Shown here piece by piece: positions 9,680 to 19,108 of a DNA stretch of 64,000 nucleotides (its first letter is position 1; each line of letters begins with the position of its first letter). The position numbers and the translations under genes were made by a program. Under the pieces are notes generated by a model. That model was not told the DNA's origin, did no database searches, and was given only the letters and a program-made list of their open reading frames with translations. This DNA is from Rhizobium sp. 9140 (GTDB taxonomy: Bacteria > Pseudomonadota > Alphaproteobacteria > Rhizobiales > Rhizobiaceae), in NCBI RefSeq assembly GCF_900067135.1, contig NZ_FJUR01000001.1, positions 3,289,501 through 3,353,500 of the forward strand. Reading direction: 5' to 3'.

Positions 9680-9897
9680 GAAAACACCGGAACTCGACGG
9701 TTGAGGAAGAAACGCGTTTGACGGACAGGACGCCCGGCGCCCCGGCCAAAGTCCAGGACGACAGCTAACCAAGCGCTGCGGGGAATGTTCCCGCGATGCG
9801 CCCATGCCGCGGTCCCGGCGCACTGACCCACAAGATAGAGCGGGTGGACAGAAAGTAAGGGATGCCTATGTCCGCCATGAACGCAAGGAGAATGCAA

Positions 9898-10959
9898 ATG
9901 CAAAACAAGGCTTTGATCGTAGGCGCCAGCGGCGTGGTCGGCAGCGCCACGGCGAGTGTGCTGGCAGGGGCCGGCTGGGACGTCACGGGACTGGCGCGCA
10001 AGCCGGGCCGGCAGGAGAACGTGAAGCCGCTTTCAGCCGACCTTCTCGATCCCGCCTCGCTCGGCACGGCGCTGGCGGATGTCGCCCCGACCCATGTCTT
10101 CATCGCAAGCTGGCTGCGGCAGTCGACGGAGGCGGAGAACATCCGCGTCAACGCCGCCATGGTGCGCAACCTGCTCGATGCCCTGCGCCCCGCCGCCAGC
10201 GTGCGCCACGTCGCGCTCGTCACCGGGCTGAAGCACTATCTCGGACCCTTCGAGGCCTACGGAAAGGGTACGCTACCGCAGACGCCGTTTCGCGAGGAGC
10301 AGGACCGCCTCGACATCGAGAACTTCTACTATGCGCAGGAAGACGAGGTCTTCTCGGCCGCCAGCCGTGATGGCTTCAACTGGAGTGTCCATCGCCCCCA
10401 CACCATCATCGGCAAGGCCGTCGGCAATGCGATGAACATGGGCACGACGCTGGCCGTCTACGCCGCGATCTGCCGCGAGACCGGCCGCCCGTTCACGTTC
10501 CCGGGCGTGGAAACCCAGTGGAACGGCCTGACCGACATGACGAGCGCCAACGTGCTTGCCCACCATATGCTGTGGGCCTCCACGACGCCGGAAGCGGCGA
10601 ACGAAGCCTTTAACGTCGTCAACGGCGATATCTTCCGCTGGAGCTGGATGTGGCAGCGCATCGCTGATTATTTCGGCATCGAGGCCGCGCCCTTCGATGG
10701 CACGGTTCGCCCGCTGGAGGAGCAGATGGCGGATGACGCCGCGATCTGGCGCAAGATCGCCGAGCGCGAAAACCTCGTGGAGCACGACATCGACCGGCTG
10801 ATTTCGCCTTGGCACACCGATGCCGATCTCGGCCGGCCGATCGAGGTCGTCACTGACATGTCGAAGAGCCGCCGCATGGGTTTCACCGTCTACCAGCCAA
10901 CCGACGATGCCTTCACCGGCCTGTTCGACGAGCTGCGGAGCGAGCGCCTGATCCCCTGA
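9898..10959 (+). CDS. PRISE-type SDR (progesterone 5-beta-reductase/iridoid synthase-like)
   Basis: A 353-residue short-chain dehydrogenase. NADPH fingerprint VGASGVVGSATASVL near residue 8. The PRISE signature is clear: TGLKHYLGPFEAYGKG (containing the lysine of the family's catalytic pair) and ENFYYAQEDEVF (containing the tyrosine), instead of the ordinary Tyr-x-x-x-Lys. The plant enzymes reduce enone double bonds; bacterial members have broad enone reductase activity. The ATG at 9898 has AAGGAG seven bases upstream, better than ATGs at 9892 or 9862. It is followed by a MaoC hydratase in the same direction. Confidence 0.87.
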   Translation: MQNKALIVGASGVVGSATASVLAGAGWDVTGLARKPGRQENVKPLSADLLDPASLGTALADVAPTHVFIASWLRQSTEAENIRVNAAMVRNLLDALRPAASVRHVALVTGLKHYLGPFEAYGKGTLPQTPFREEQDRLDIENFYYAQEDEVFSAASRDGFNWSVHRPHTIIGKAVGNAMNMGTTLAVYAAICRETGRPFTFPGVETQWNGLTDMTSANVLAHHMLWASTTPEAANEAFNVVNGDIFRWSWMWQRIADYFGIEAAPFDGTVRPLEEQMADDAAIWRKIAERENLVEHDIDRLISPWHTDADLGRPIEVVTDMSKSRRMGFTVYQPTDDAFTGLFDELRSERLIP

Positions 10960-11090
10960 TGCGGGATTGGTCACAGATCCGAAGCTCTGAAACCCGCGCC
11001 GGGCGTCGAGGATTGCCCTTGCCGCCCGGCGCTGGTAGCCTTTCCATAGGGATCGCTCATATGCGGACGCTGAGCCTTGGGAGGGTGGAC

Positions 11091-11558
11091 ATGGACCAGC
11101 AGAAGACGCGCCTGTTTCTGGACGACCTCGTCGTCGGCATGCCGTTCAAAAGCGGCACTGTGGACATCACTGCCGACGAGATCTGCAGTTTCGCCCGCCA
11201 GTTCGATCCGCAGCCGTTTCATCTCGATGACGAGGCCGCACGGTCCACGCTGTTTGGCGGGCTGGCCGCCAGCGGCTGGCATACCGCAGCCCTCACCATG
11301 CGCCTGATCGTGGACAGCCTGCCTTTCGATGGCGGCCTGATCGGCACGCGCTGCGAACTCACTTGGCCGCTCCCGACCCGTCCGGGCGACCGGCTGCATG
11401 CGGAAGGCGAGATCGCCGAGATCAACCCGTCAAGATCAAAGCCCGACCGCGGCATCGTGGTCATGCGCAGCCGGACGCTGAACCAGGATGGCGCTGTCGT
11501 GCAAACGCTGAGCGCGAGCCTTCTCGTCTTCCGTCGGCCATTGACGGATAGGATCTAG
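11091..11558 (+). CDS. MaoC family dehydratase (hot-dog fold)
   Basis: A 155-residue single-domain MaoC-like protein. The signature FARQFDPQPFHLDDEAA contains the catalytic Asp-x-x-x-x-His arrangement of R-specific enoyl-CoA hydratases, followed by GGLAASGWHTAALTMRL. The ATG at 11091 follows GGGAGGG; an upstream GTG-type extension adds 44 unrelated residues. The expected reaction is hydration of trans-2-enoyl thioesters. The last four bases overlap the convergent diguanylate cyclase. Confidence 0.9.
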   Translation: MDQQKTRLFLDDLVVGMPFKSGTVDITADEICSFARQFDPQPFHLDDEAARSTLFGGLAASGWHTAALTMRLIVDSLPFDGGLIGTRCELTWPLPTRPGDRLHAEGEIAEINPSRSKPDRGIVVMRSRTLNQDGAVVQTLSASLLVFRRPLTDRI

Positions 11559-12619
11559 AGAACGTCGCCGTCCACCCGCACGACATACCGGTCTCGTCCG
11601 TTCGCCTTGGCCTCGTAGAGCGCCCTGTCGACGGTCTCCAGCAGCTTTTCCCGACTGGTGCCGCCCTCCGGTGCGGCAGCCGCGCCGACGCTCAGATGCG
11701 CCATCACCTCGATGCCACCGACGGAGAACGGCGCCCGAAAGGCATCGACCAGGCGGGCGGCGATGGTCGTCAGGGAATTTTCGCAGCCGCAATCGGGGAA
11801 GAAAATCGCAAATTCGTCTCCACCCATGCGCAGCGGAATATCGCCGGAACGGATGACCGAGCGAATGCGCAGGGCCGCCTGCCGCAACACCTCGTCTCCC
11901 GTCTGGTGCCCGTGCCGGTCGTTGATCCCCTTGAAACCGTCCATGTCGAGATAGGCCGCGCCGAACGGACGGCCCGCGGCAAGCGTCTCGCGCATTTCGC
12001 TATCCACGAGTTCAGGCAGAGCCTGCCGATTGTAGAAGCCGGTCATCGGGTCCGTCATCGCCGCCAGCCGCAGCGCCTTTTCTCCCTTCACCATCAGGAG
12101 ATTGGACCGCTGCAGACGGAAAAGCGCGCTGGCGATCCGTGCAAACTCGCTGAGCTGACGACGCTCGCGGTCACCGAGATCGCGCGGATGCGTATGCATG
12201 ATGCAGAACGAACCGACCGTCAGACCGGGCTCCAACTCGATCGGTGCACCGGCATAGGAACGAAGGTGCGGCTCGCCCGCCACGTAGGGCAAGGTCGCCA
12301 TATCCGGCTCGAGCGTTAGATCGGGAACCACGATAACATTGCCCTCATGAACGACGTACTGGCAGATGGATTCCTCACGCGAGCATTTTTCGACGTGGAT
12401 GCCGGACTGCGCGGTGAAACGCAGCCAATCCTGATCCACGATATTGACCGCGGCAAAAGCACACTCGAACACGTCGCGGGCAAGAAAGGCGAGATCCTTC
12501 AGTTCGGGCATCGTTTCGATGGCACGGATCCCGATGGAGCGGACGGCGGCGAGACGATCGATCTCGTTTTGCGGAATGAGGCGCTGTGACAGCACCGTCC
12601 TGCGCCGGTCTTCCTGCAT
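11555..12619 (-). CDS. GAF-GGDEF diguanylate cyclase
   Basis: A 354-residue soluble protein. The GAF domain (about 20-160) has ARDVFECAFAAVNIVDQDWLRF and the YAGAPIELEPGLTVGSFCIMH core. The GGDEF domain (about 185-350) keeps MGGDEF, so it should make c-di-GMP in response to a ligand of the GAF domain. The ATG at 12619 is preferred: AAAGGA stands upstream, and the alternative start 27 codons further out has none. Confidence 0.92.
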   Translation of the reverse strand: MQEDRRRTVLSQRLIPQNEIDRLAAVRSIGIRAIETMPELKDLAFLARDVFECAFAAVNIVDQDWLRFTAQSGIHVEKCSREESICQYVVHEGNVIVVPDLTLEPDMATLPYVAGEPHLRSYAGAPIELEPGLTVGSFCIMHTHPRDLGDRERRQLSEFARIASALFRLQRSNLLMVKGEKALRLAAMTDPMTGFYNRQALPELVDSEMRETLAAGRPFGAAYLDMDGFKGINDRHGHQTGDEVLRQAALRIRSVIRSGDIPLRMGGDEFAIFFPDCGCENSLTTIAARLVDAFRAPFSVGGIEVMAHLSVGAAAAPEGGTSREKLLETVDRALYEAKANGRDRYVVRVDGDVL

Positions 12620-12717
12620 GATATGTCCTTTCCCGCCCGAGGGCGGCATTGCTCCGAAGCATGTCGCCCGAAACCCTGCAGCGGTTCGGGAGAACGACAT
12701 TCGCCGACGTCAGGGCC

Positions 12718-14454
12718 TCAGGCGGCAAAATTCCTCCGCCCGGTCGTGGTCACGACGCGCGCATGGCGCGACTGATCCGATGCGTCCGGCCCGCGCGGGG
12801 CGGTGCGCCGGTTCAGCTTGAACAGGCTGACCAGCGCCGCCAGCGCGTCCGCGCCTTCCGCCAGCGCCCGGCTGATATCCGTCGTCCGCTCGCTCATGGC
12901 GGCGTTTTCCTGCGTCATCCGGTCGAGGTCGTTGACTGCCTTGTTGATCTCGCGCAGGCCGATCGACTGTTCCTTCGCCGCGGTGGCGATCGCGTCCACG
13001 TTCTGGTCGATCCGGCGCACGAAGACGTCGATCTCCTGCAGAGCCGCACCCGTCTTGCCGACGAGGCGCACACCCTCCATGACTTCCTTGCCGGAATTGG
13101 TGATCAGCACCTTGATCTCTTTTGCAGCCTTGGCCGAACGCTGGGCAAGCTCGCGCACCTCCTGCGCCACGACGGCGAAGCCCTTGCCGGCCTCCCCTGC
13201 CCGTGCAGCCTCGACGCCGGCATTGAGGGCCAGAAGATTGGTCTGGAAGGCGATCTCGTCAATCACGCCGATGATCTGGCTGATCTCGCGAGAGGCCTGC
13301 TCGATCCGGTGCATGGCCGTCACCGTTTCCTCCACGACCGCGGCGGACGCACCGGTCGAGAGGCGCGCGTTCTGCACGAGCGTGCGCGTCTCCTGGGTGT
13401 TCTCGGTCGAGGAGTTGACGGTCGCCGTCACCTCGTCCAGCGCCGCCGAGGTCTCTTCGAGCGCCGCCGCCTGCTGCTGCGACCGCTCGGCCAGCTGCTC
13501 GGCCGCCTGGCGCATTTCCTGACTGCTGTCGTTCAGCGCGCTGGTCTGGCTGAGCACGTTCGTCAGCGTCTTCTGGAACTCGGCAATCGACGTGTTGAAA
13601 TCGCGGCGAAGCCTTTCGAACTCGCCGACGAAGGGTTCATCGAGCGACATGCGGATATTGCACTGGGACAGGCGCTCAAGCGCGGCGCCCAGTTCCTCGA
13701 CGGCGTGCATCCGGTCGGTGACGTCGATCGCGAACTTCACCACCTTGAAGACGCGACCTGCATCATCGAAGATCGGATTGTAGGAGGCCTGGATGAAGAC
13801 CCGCTTGCCGCCCTTGCCGATGCGCATGAACTGGTCGGTCACGAACTTGCCCTGGCGCAGGTTATCCCAGAAGGTCTGATAGTCGGGCGAGGCCGCATAG
13901 GCCGGATCGCAGAACATGGAATGATGCCGCCCGGCGATCTCGGCGAGATCATAGCCGAGGGCAGCCAGAAAATTGTGATTCGCCCGGATGATCTCGCCCT
14001 GCGGCGTAAACTCGATGATGGCCTGTGCCCGCGACAAGGCCAGAAGCTTGCCGCCATCCTCCGCACTCTGCATCTTGCTCGCGGTGATATCGGTCGCGAA
14101 CTTCACCACCTTGTAAGGCTTGCCGTTGCGCATGACCGGATTGTAGGACGCCTCGATCCAGACCTCGCGGCCACCCTTGCCGAAGCGCTTGTACTGCTGG
14201 CGCTGAAACGCGCCGCCTGAAAGCCCGGCCCAGAAGGCCTTGTATTCCGGGGATGCGGCTTCCTGTGGCGACACGAACATGCTGTGATGACGGCCGACGA
14301 CTTCGGAGAGGTCGTAGCCGAGCGCCTTGCAGAAGTTTTCATTCGCGTCGAGGATCCTGCCCGTCAGGTCGAACTCGATGATCGCCTGCGACTGGCTGAT
14401 CGCCTGAAGAACGGACTTCGCATCGAATCCGAGAGACTGAGACAAACTGCGCAT
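12718..14454 (-). CDS. Cytoplasmic methyl-accepting chemotaxis protein, PAS-PAS-MCP
   Basis: A 578-residue chemoreceptor without transmembrane segments. Two PAS domains at about 15-130 and 137-255 share the repeated layout SQAIIEF...ALGYDL..GRHHSMF, a tandem duplication typical of rhizobial energy/redox taxis receptors; His-His in GRHHSMF is present in both. The signalling domain follows (about 300-540) with the hairpin tip IDEIAFQTNLLALNAGVEAARAGE. No C-terminal CheR-docking pentapeptide is seen. The ATG at 14454 has GGAGAAG upstream. The antisense reading that continues through the neighbouring binding-protein gene is a shadow. Confidence 0.92.
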   Translation of the reverse strand: MRSLSQSLGFDAKSVLQAISQSQAIIEFDLTGRILDANENFCKALGYDLSEVVGRHHSMFVSPQEAASPEYKAFWAGLSGGAFQRQQYKRFGKGGREVWIEASYNPVMRNGKPYKVVKFATDITASKMQSAEDGGKLLALSRAQAIIEFTPQGEIIRANHNFLAALGYDLAEIAGRHHSMFCDPAYAASPDYQTFWDNLRQGKFVTDQFMRIGKGGKRVFIQASYNPIFDDAGRVFKVVKFAIDVTDRMHAVEELGAALERLSQCNIRMSLDEPFVGEFERLRRDFNTSIAEFQKTLTNVLSQTSALNDSSQEMRQAAEQLAERSQQQAAALEETSAALDEVTATVNSSTENTQETRTLVQNARLSTGASAAVVEETVTAMHRIEQASREISQIIGVIDEIAFQTNLLALNAGVEAARAGEAGKGFAVVAQEVRELAQRSAKAAKEIKVLITNSGKEVMEGVRLVGKTGAALQEIDVFVRRIDQNVDAIATAAKEQSIGLREINKAVNDLDRMTQENAAMSERTTDISRALAEGADALAALVSLFKLNRRTAPRGPDASDQSRHARVVTTTGRRNFAA

Positions 14455-14724
14455 GTGCTTCTCCGAAGTGCCGTCCCGACCGCGCTGGTTCGGCGGATTG
14501 TCAGAATCGGACATAAACGTAAAGGAAGATTTGACTAACGTAGAGACATGGCGAAACTTCGCTACCTGCGTACGGTTTACGCTGTGGACAGGAGCAAGAT
14601 TTTCGCATTTGCCCGTTTCATTTGCAGTTTTCTTCCAATCCTCGACGCCTATTTCCTGCGATGACAGATCCCGACCGGCCGATATGCCGACAGACCCGCC
14701 CTGCTTCAAAAGGACAAGAAGACC

Positions 14725-15498
14725 ATGAACTGGCTCAAGACCATCGCCACTGCCGCCATCCTCCACGCCGCCGCCATCGCACCGGCTCTGGCCGGCGAGA
14801 ACCTGTCGGCGATCAGCACGGCCGGCGTGCTGAAGATCGGCACCGAGGGCACCTACGCGCCCTTCACCTTCCATGATGCCGGCGGCAAGCTGGTCGGCTT
14901 CGACGTCGAGATCGGCGAAGCCGTCGCCGCCAAGCTGGGCGTCAAGGCAGAGTTCATCGAGGGCAAGTGGGACGGACTGATCGCCGGCATCGATGCCGGC
15001 CGCTACGATGCCGTCATCAATCAGGTCGGCATCACCGAGGCGCGCAAGCAGAAGTATGATTTCTCCGAGCCCTACATCGCCTCCAAAGCCGTGCTGATCG
15101 TCCGGCAGGACAATGACGACATCAAGGGCTTTGCCGATCTCAAGGGCAAGACCTCGGCGCAGTCGCTGAGCAGCAACTTTGGCAAGATTGCTGAGAGCGC
15201 CGGCGCCGAACTGGTTGGCACCGATGGCTTCGATCAGTCGATCCAGCTGGTGCTGACGCGCCGGGCGGATGCAACGGTGAACGACAGCCTGTCCTTCCTC
15301 GACTTTAAGAAGCAGAAGCCGGATGCACCGGTGAAGATCGCCGCCGAGCAGGACAATGCCGATTATTCCGGTATCATCATCCGCAAGGGCGAACCGGAAC
15401 TCCTGGCCGCGATCAACAAGGCCTTGGCGGACATCAAGGCCGACGGCACCTACAAGACGATCTCGGACAAATATTTCGGCCAGGACGTATCGCGCTGA
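14725..15498 (+). CDS. Polar amino acid/cystine ABC transporter, binding protein
   Basis: A 257-residue periplasmic receptor (SBP_bac_3 fold). Signal peptide 1-23 ending at Ala-Leu-Ala. Features: LKIGTEGTYAPFTFHDAGGKLVGFDVEIGEAVA, the arginine-containing NQVGITEARKQKYDFSEPY, and a YSGIIIRKG strand. It most resembles cystine receptors (FliY/TcyA) rather than arginine or glutamine ones, but substrate assignment is tentative. A permease and ATPase follow after 138 bases, and the spacer may carry internal regulation. It is divergent from the chemoreceptor. Confidence 0.87.
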   Translation: MNWLKTIATAAILHAAAIAPALAGENLSAISTAGVLKIGTEGTYAPFTFHDAGGKLVGFDVEIGEAVAAKLGVKAEFIEGKWDGLIAGIDAGRYDAVINQVGITEARKQKYDFSEPYIASKAVLIVRQDNDDIKGFADLKGKTSAQSLSSNFGKIAESAGAELVGTDGFDQSIQLVLTRRADATVNDSLSFLDFKKQKPDAPVKIAAEQDNADYSGIIIRKGEPELLAAINKALADIKADGTYKTISDKYFGQDVSR

Positions 15499-15636
15499 AT
15501 GCAGTAGCATTTCCAGGCGGACACCTGCGCGCCGCTGTGGGATGATGCGGTCGTAACGATAAGACAGAGTATTTGCGGTGAATAGAGTTTCACGGCAGAT
15601 GCTCTGTTTTGGCATCGCACAAGCTGAGGAGATAAC

Positions 15637-16317
15637 GTGCCGCACTGGCTGCAACTCATGATCGACTCGCTTCCGGCCCTGTTATGGGCAGGAGCGAAGT
15701 TCACGGTCCCCCTGACGCTTCTCTCCTTCTCTCTCGGTGCGATCCTCGGTCTCATCACAGCGGTAACGCGCCTGTTCGGGCCGATGCCGCTGGCGCTGGT
15801 CGCCCGGTTCTATGTCTGGGTTATCCGCGGCACGCCGCTTCTCGTCCAGCTCTTCGTGATCTTTTACGGCCTGCCGAGCGTCGGCATCCTGCTCGATGCT
15901 TTTTCCGCTGCACTGATCGGCTTCACGCTGAATGTCGGCGCCTACAGTTCCGAAATCATCCGCGCCGTCATTTCCTCCGTGCCGAAGGGACAGTGGGAGG
16001 CGGCCTATTCGATCGGCATGACGTGGAACCAGGCGATGCGGCGCACCATCCTGCCGCAGGCAGCGCGCGTCGCGGTGCCGCCGCTGTCGAACACGTTCAT
16101 TTCGCTCGTGAAGGATACATCGCTCGCGGCCGCCATCACCGTTCCCGAGCTGTTCCAGTCGGCCCAGCGGATCGTCGCCACGACCTATGAGCCCCTGATC
16201 CTCTATATCGAGGCGGCGCTGATCTACCTCGCGCTCAGTTCCGTCCTGTCCTCGATGCAGGTGCGGCTGGAGCGGCGGTTCGCGCGCTATGGCGGCATGA
16301 TGGAGGCCAACCGATGA
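15637..16317 (+). CDS. Polar amino acid/cystine ABC transporter, permease
   Basis: A 226-residue inner-membrane protein of the HisM/YecS family. It has five predicted transmembrane helices, the IRGTPLLVQLFVIFYGLP motif, and the EAA loop AAYSIGMTWNQAMRRTILPQA that docks on the ATPase. GAGGAG lies upstream of the ATG. The stop overlaps the ATPase start as ATGA, so the two are translationally coupled. Confidence 0.92.
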   Translation: MPHWLQLMIDSLPALLWAGAKFTVPLTLLSFSLGAILGLITAVTRLFGPMPLALVARFYVWVIRGTPLLVQLFVIFYGLPSVGILLDAFSAALIGFTLNVGAYSSEIIRAVISSVPKGQWEAAYSIGMTWNQAMRRTILPQAARVAVPPLSNTFISLVKDTSLAAAITVPELFQSAQRIVATTYEPLILYIEAALIYLALSSVLSSMQVRLERRFARYGGMMEANR

Positions 16318-17069
16318 TCGAGCTTCGCCACATCGAAAAGCGCTTCGGGGATGCCGTGATCCTCAAGGACATCAACCTCACGATCCCCGAAGGCAGCGTC
16401 ACCGCGTTGATCGGCCCGTCCGGCGGCGGCAAGAGCACGCTGCTGCGCTGCATCAACCTGCTGGAAATCCCGAGCGCCGGCACCATCCGTATCGGCAGCG
16501 AGGAGACGACGTTCACAAAGAGCAAAAAGCCCGGCTGGAACGACATCCAGAAGATCCGCCAGCAGACCGGCATGGTGTTCCAGAACTTCCAGCTCTTCCC
16601 GCATCGTACGGCCATCGAGAACGTGATGGAAAGCCTGACGACGGTGCTGAAATGGCCGGCCGACAAGGCCCGCGCCCGCGCAATGGAGCTGTTGACGAAG
16701 GTCGGCATGGCGGAAAAGGCATCGGCATGGCCAGCCACGCTCTCGGGTGGGCAGCAGCAGCGCGTGGCCATCGCCCGGGCCTTAGCCCCCTCGCCCCGCG
16801 TTCTCCTCTGCGACGAACCCACCTCTGCGCTCGATCCGGAGCTTGCCGCCGAAGTGGTGGAGGTGCTCGGCACGCTCGCGCGTGAAGGCACGACCATGGT
16901 CATGGCGACGCACGACCTGCGCCTCGCCTCCAGGCTCGCCGATCAGGTCATCTTTCTACAGGCCGGCGATATCGTCGAGGCAGGCCCCGCGCGCACCGTC
17001 TTCGACACGCCGCAACACCAGCGCACCCGCCAGTTCGTCTCCTCCATCAGCGCCGCGCAGGTTCTGTAG
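16314..17069 (+). CDS. Polar amino acid/cystine ABC transporter, ATPase
   Basis: A 251-residue ATP-binding subunit. Walker A GPSGGGKST, Q-loop in MVFQNFQLFPH, signature LSGGQQQRVAIARAL, Walker B VLLCDEPTSALDPE and the switch histidine in MATHDLR are all intact. The length and the insertion between Walker A and the Q-loop fit the cystine/general amino acid importer ATPases (YecC/TcyC). It is the third gene of the importer and overlaps the permease by four bases. Confidence 0.93.
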   Translation: MIELRHIEKRFGDAVILKDINLTIPEGSVTALIGPSGGGKSTLLRCINLLEIPSAGTIRIGSEETTFTKSKKPGWNDIQKIRQQTGMVFQNFQLFPHRTAIENVMESLTTVLKWPADKARARAMELLTKVGMAEKASAWPATLSGGQQQRVAIARALAPSPRVLLCDEPTSALDPELAAEVVEVLGTLAREGTTMVMATHDLRLASRLADQVIFLQAGDIVEAGPARTVFDTPQHQRTRQFVSSISAAQVL

Positions 17070-17367
17070 GAACGACATCCCGCTGCAACGCGTCCGCCAT
17101 CGCGCGTCGCACCTGCCGACTGTTGAGGTGAAACGCCATCGTGGCGGCCGACGTGGAGGCAGACATCGCCTCCGCGATGCGCGTTCGTGCGGCCACCAGA
17201 AACGCATCGGCATTCGCCTCCACAAAGGCGAGACAGATCTCGGGCGTGGGTGACGGTCCCCTCAGGGTCCGGAACACGTTCCGGTGCACCACGAAGCGAT
17301 ATCCGCCATCGACGTGAAACTCGACGGCATCGATTTCCGCACGCCACATGGCGCCGCTTGCAGGCAT
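17047..17367 (-). CDS. Small conserved-type protein, DUF1488-like
   Basis: A 106-residue reading frame. The layout, with Trp-Arg-x-Glu-x-x-x-Val-x-Phe, then a strand RFVVHRNVFRTL, then an ICLAFVEANADAFLVAARTRI helix, resembles the rhizobial DUF1488 proteins, whose function is unknown. The assignment is tentative. Its 3' end overlaps the convergent ATPase gene by 23 bases. A second possible start (Met7) would begin at the conserved MWRAEI. No signal peptide is visible. Confidence 0.55.
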   Translation of the reverse strand: MPASGAMWRAEIDAVEFHVDGGYRFVVHRNVFRTLRGPSPTPEICLAFVEANADAFLVAARTRIAEAMSASTSAATMAFHLNSRQVRRAMADALQRDVVPTEPARR

Positions 17368-17503
17368 GTCTCGTCTCTCGCTATCTCGAACCCGGAAAGC
17401 ACGGTAGCACGAGGCGAGAAGCTAACGGGAGACCTTCTCTCGAAGACGCTTCCCGTCTACGGTGCACCGGGACACAGCCAGTTTTCTCACAATGGAGCCG
17501 ACC

Positions 17504-18136
17504 ATGCCGGACATCAACAGCCTGATCGGATTCACGCTCATCGCTCTGGGCATGGCCCTGACGCCGGGGCCGAACATGGTATACCTCGTCTCCCGGTCGA
17601 TCTGCCAGGGGCCAGCCGCCGGCCTCGTCTCGCTCGGCGGCGTCGCCCTCGGCTTCGTCGTCTATATGCTCTGCGCCGCCTTCGGTCTCACGGCCCTGAT
17701 GCTCGCCGTACCCTATGCTTATGATGCGTTGCGGTTTGCCGGCGCCATCTACCTGCTCTGGCTCGCATGGCAGGCCGTGCGCCCCGGCGGCGGCTTGCCC
17801 TTTCAGGTTCGCAACCTGCCGAAGGACAGCCCGCGCAAGCTCTTTCTTATGGGGTTTGCAACCAGTGTGCTCAACCCGAAGATCGCGGTCATGTACCTTT
17901 CGCTGCTGCCACAATTCATTCATCCCGCCAATGGCAGCGTGCTTGTTCAGGCGCTCGTGCTCGGATCGGTTCAGATCGTCGTCAGCGTTGCCGTCAACGC
18001 GATGATGTCCTTCTCCGCCGGCTCGATCTCCACATTCCTCACCGCCAAACCAAGCTTCGCGACCGTCCAACGCTGGATCATGGGAACGGTGCTGGCCGGG
18101 CTTGCGCTGCGCATGGCAACGGAGGCCCGGCGATAG
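17504..18136 (+). CDS. LysE/RhtB family amino acid exporter
   Basis: A 210-residue membrane protein with six hydrophobic segments. The family signature GMALTPGPNMVYLVSRSICQGPAAGL is near the N-terminus and LNPKIAVMYLSLLPQF is in the middle. These proteins export amino acids or homoserine-lactone-like compounds by proton exchange; the substrate is not predictable. The ATG at 17504 has GGAG six bases upstream, unlike the upstream candidate at 17462. Confidence 0.9.
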   Translation: MPDINSLIGFTLIALGMALTPGPNMVYLVSRSICQGPAAGLVSLGGVALGFVVYMLCAAFGLTALMLAVPYAYDALRFAGAIYLLWLAWQAVRPGGGLPFQVRNLPKDSPRKLFLMGFATSVLNPKIAVMYLSLLPQFIHPANGSVLVQALVLGSVQIVVSVAVNAMMSFSAGSISTFLTAKPSFATVQRWIMGTVLAGLALRMATEARR

Positions 18137-18151
18137 ACGACGGCAAGCAGC

Positions 18152-18940
18152 CTAACGCGCCGACGCCACGAGCGAGAAGAATGCGCCCTGCGGATCGATG
18201 GCGTTGACGATGTAAGCCGGCCCTGGAACCTCCATCGGCCCGTTGACGACGCTGCCGCCGCCGGCCACGAGGCGGGAGATGGCATCGTCGAGCCTGTCGA
18301 CCGTGATGTAAGTGGCCCAGTGCGCCTTCGGCATCTGCGGCAGGCGCGCCATCATGCCGCCGACCGCCTGCCCGTCATAAGCGAAGATCCGGTAGATGCC
18401 GAGGTCGCCCATATCCATGTCGTGATCGACCGTCCAGCCGAAGACGTCCGCGTAAAAGGCGAAAGCCGCCTCGCAGTCGTCGGCATAGAGCTCGTACCAG
18501 CCGAACTGTCCCGGCGTCGTGGCGGGAACGGCGCGCGGCGGCACGTCCATCGGCAGCGGCGTCATGATACAGAGCACCGCCCCATGCGGGTCGGCGATGA
18601 CGGCGAAGCGGCCGATGTCCGGAATGTCCTCCGGTGGCCGGCGGATTGCGCCGCCCAGAGCCTCGACCCTGGCGACCGTGGCATCGCAATCGGAAACGGA
18701 GACATAGGCCGTCCAGTTCGGCGGCACGTTTTCCGCCAGCAACTCCGGCGGGATGGACATCATGCCGGCAATGCCGACCCGGCCATCGTCTTCGGGCCGT
18801 GCGGTTTCGAAGACGGTGTAATCAAAGGCCGCCATCTCGACCGTCGTCCAGCCGACCACGGCGCAGTAGAACGCACCGGCCGCCGCCCTGTCGGTCGTCA
18901 TCAGTTCCGTCCAGATGAATTTTCCGTGCTCTTCCGACAT
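18152..18940 (-). CDS. Two-domain VOC (glyoxalase/bleomycin-resistance fold) protein
   Basis: A 262-residue protein with two tandem VOC modules. The first (about 5-130) starts with GKFIWTELMTTDRAAAGAFY and ends with FAVIADPHGAVLCIM; the second (about 140-260) starts with GQFGWYELYADDCEAAFAFY and ends with YIVNAIDPQGAFFSLV. Similar proteins are often annotated as hydroxylases or antibiotic-resistance-like without proof. The ATG at 18940 is directly preceded by a strong GGGAGG site; an upstream in-frame start has no support. Confidence 0.88.
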   Translation of the reverse strand: MSEEHGKFIWTELMTTDRAAAGAFYCAVVGWTTVEMAAFDYTVFETARPEDDGRVGIAGMMSIPPELLAENVPPNWTAYVSVSDCDATVARVEALGGAIRRPPEDIPDIGRFAVIADPHGAVLCIMTPLPMDVPPRAVPATTPGQFGWYELYADDCEAAFAFYADVFGWTVDHDMDMGDLGIYRIFAYDGQAVGGMMARLPQMPKAHWATYITVDRLDDAISRLVAGGGSVVNGPMEVPGPAYIVNAIDPQGAFFSLVASAR

Positions 18941-19039
18941 CCTGCCTCCCTGCAATGGTCGTCTTTCGCGCACATCATGCCATCCTTCACAGTCACGATC
19001 AAATGCGCACGCATGACGGGAAAAAAGGATCGGAAGCAT

Positions 19040-19072
19040 AAAAAAGGTGGAGACGAACGCGTCGTCTCCACC
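19040..19072 (-). terminator. Intrinsic terminator downstream of ohr
   Basis: Read on the minus strand, an 11-base-pair perfect stem (GGTGGAGACGA with TCGTCTCCACC, five-base loop) is followed by six T residues. It begins about 37 bases after the ohr stop codon and would end the ohr transcript before the VOC gene. Confidence 0.88.
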
Positions 19073-19108
19073 CTCAGCACTCTCAGGCGATAAGTCCGAT
19101 CGGCCCTA

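Noticed and set aside
12718..15654. Very long minus-strand ORF continuing past the chemoreceptor start through the binding-protein gene
   Set aside because: The part beyond 14454 is antisense to a clear binding protein, has no domain, and the chemoreceptor has a proper start with a ribosome site at 14454.
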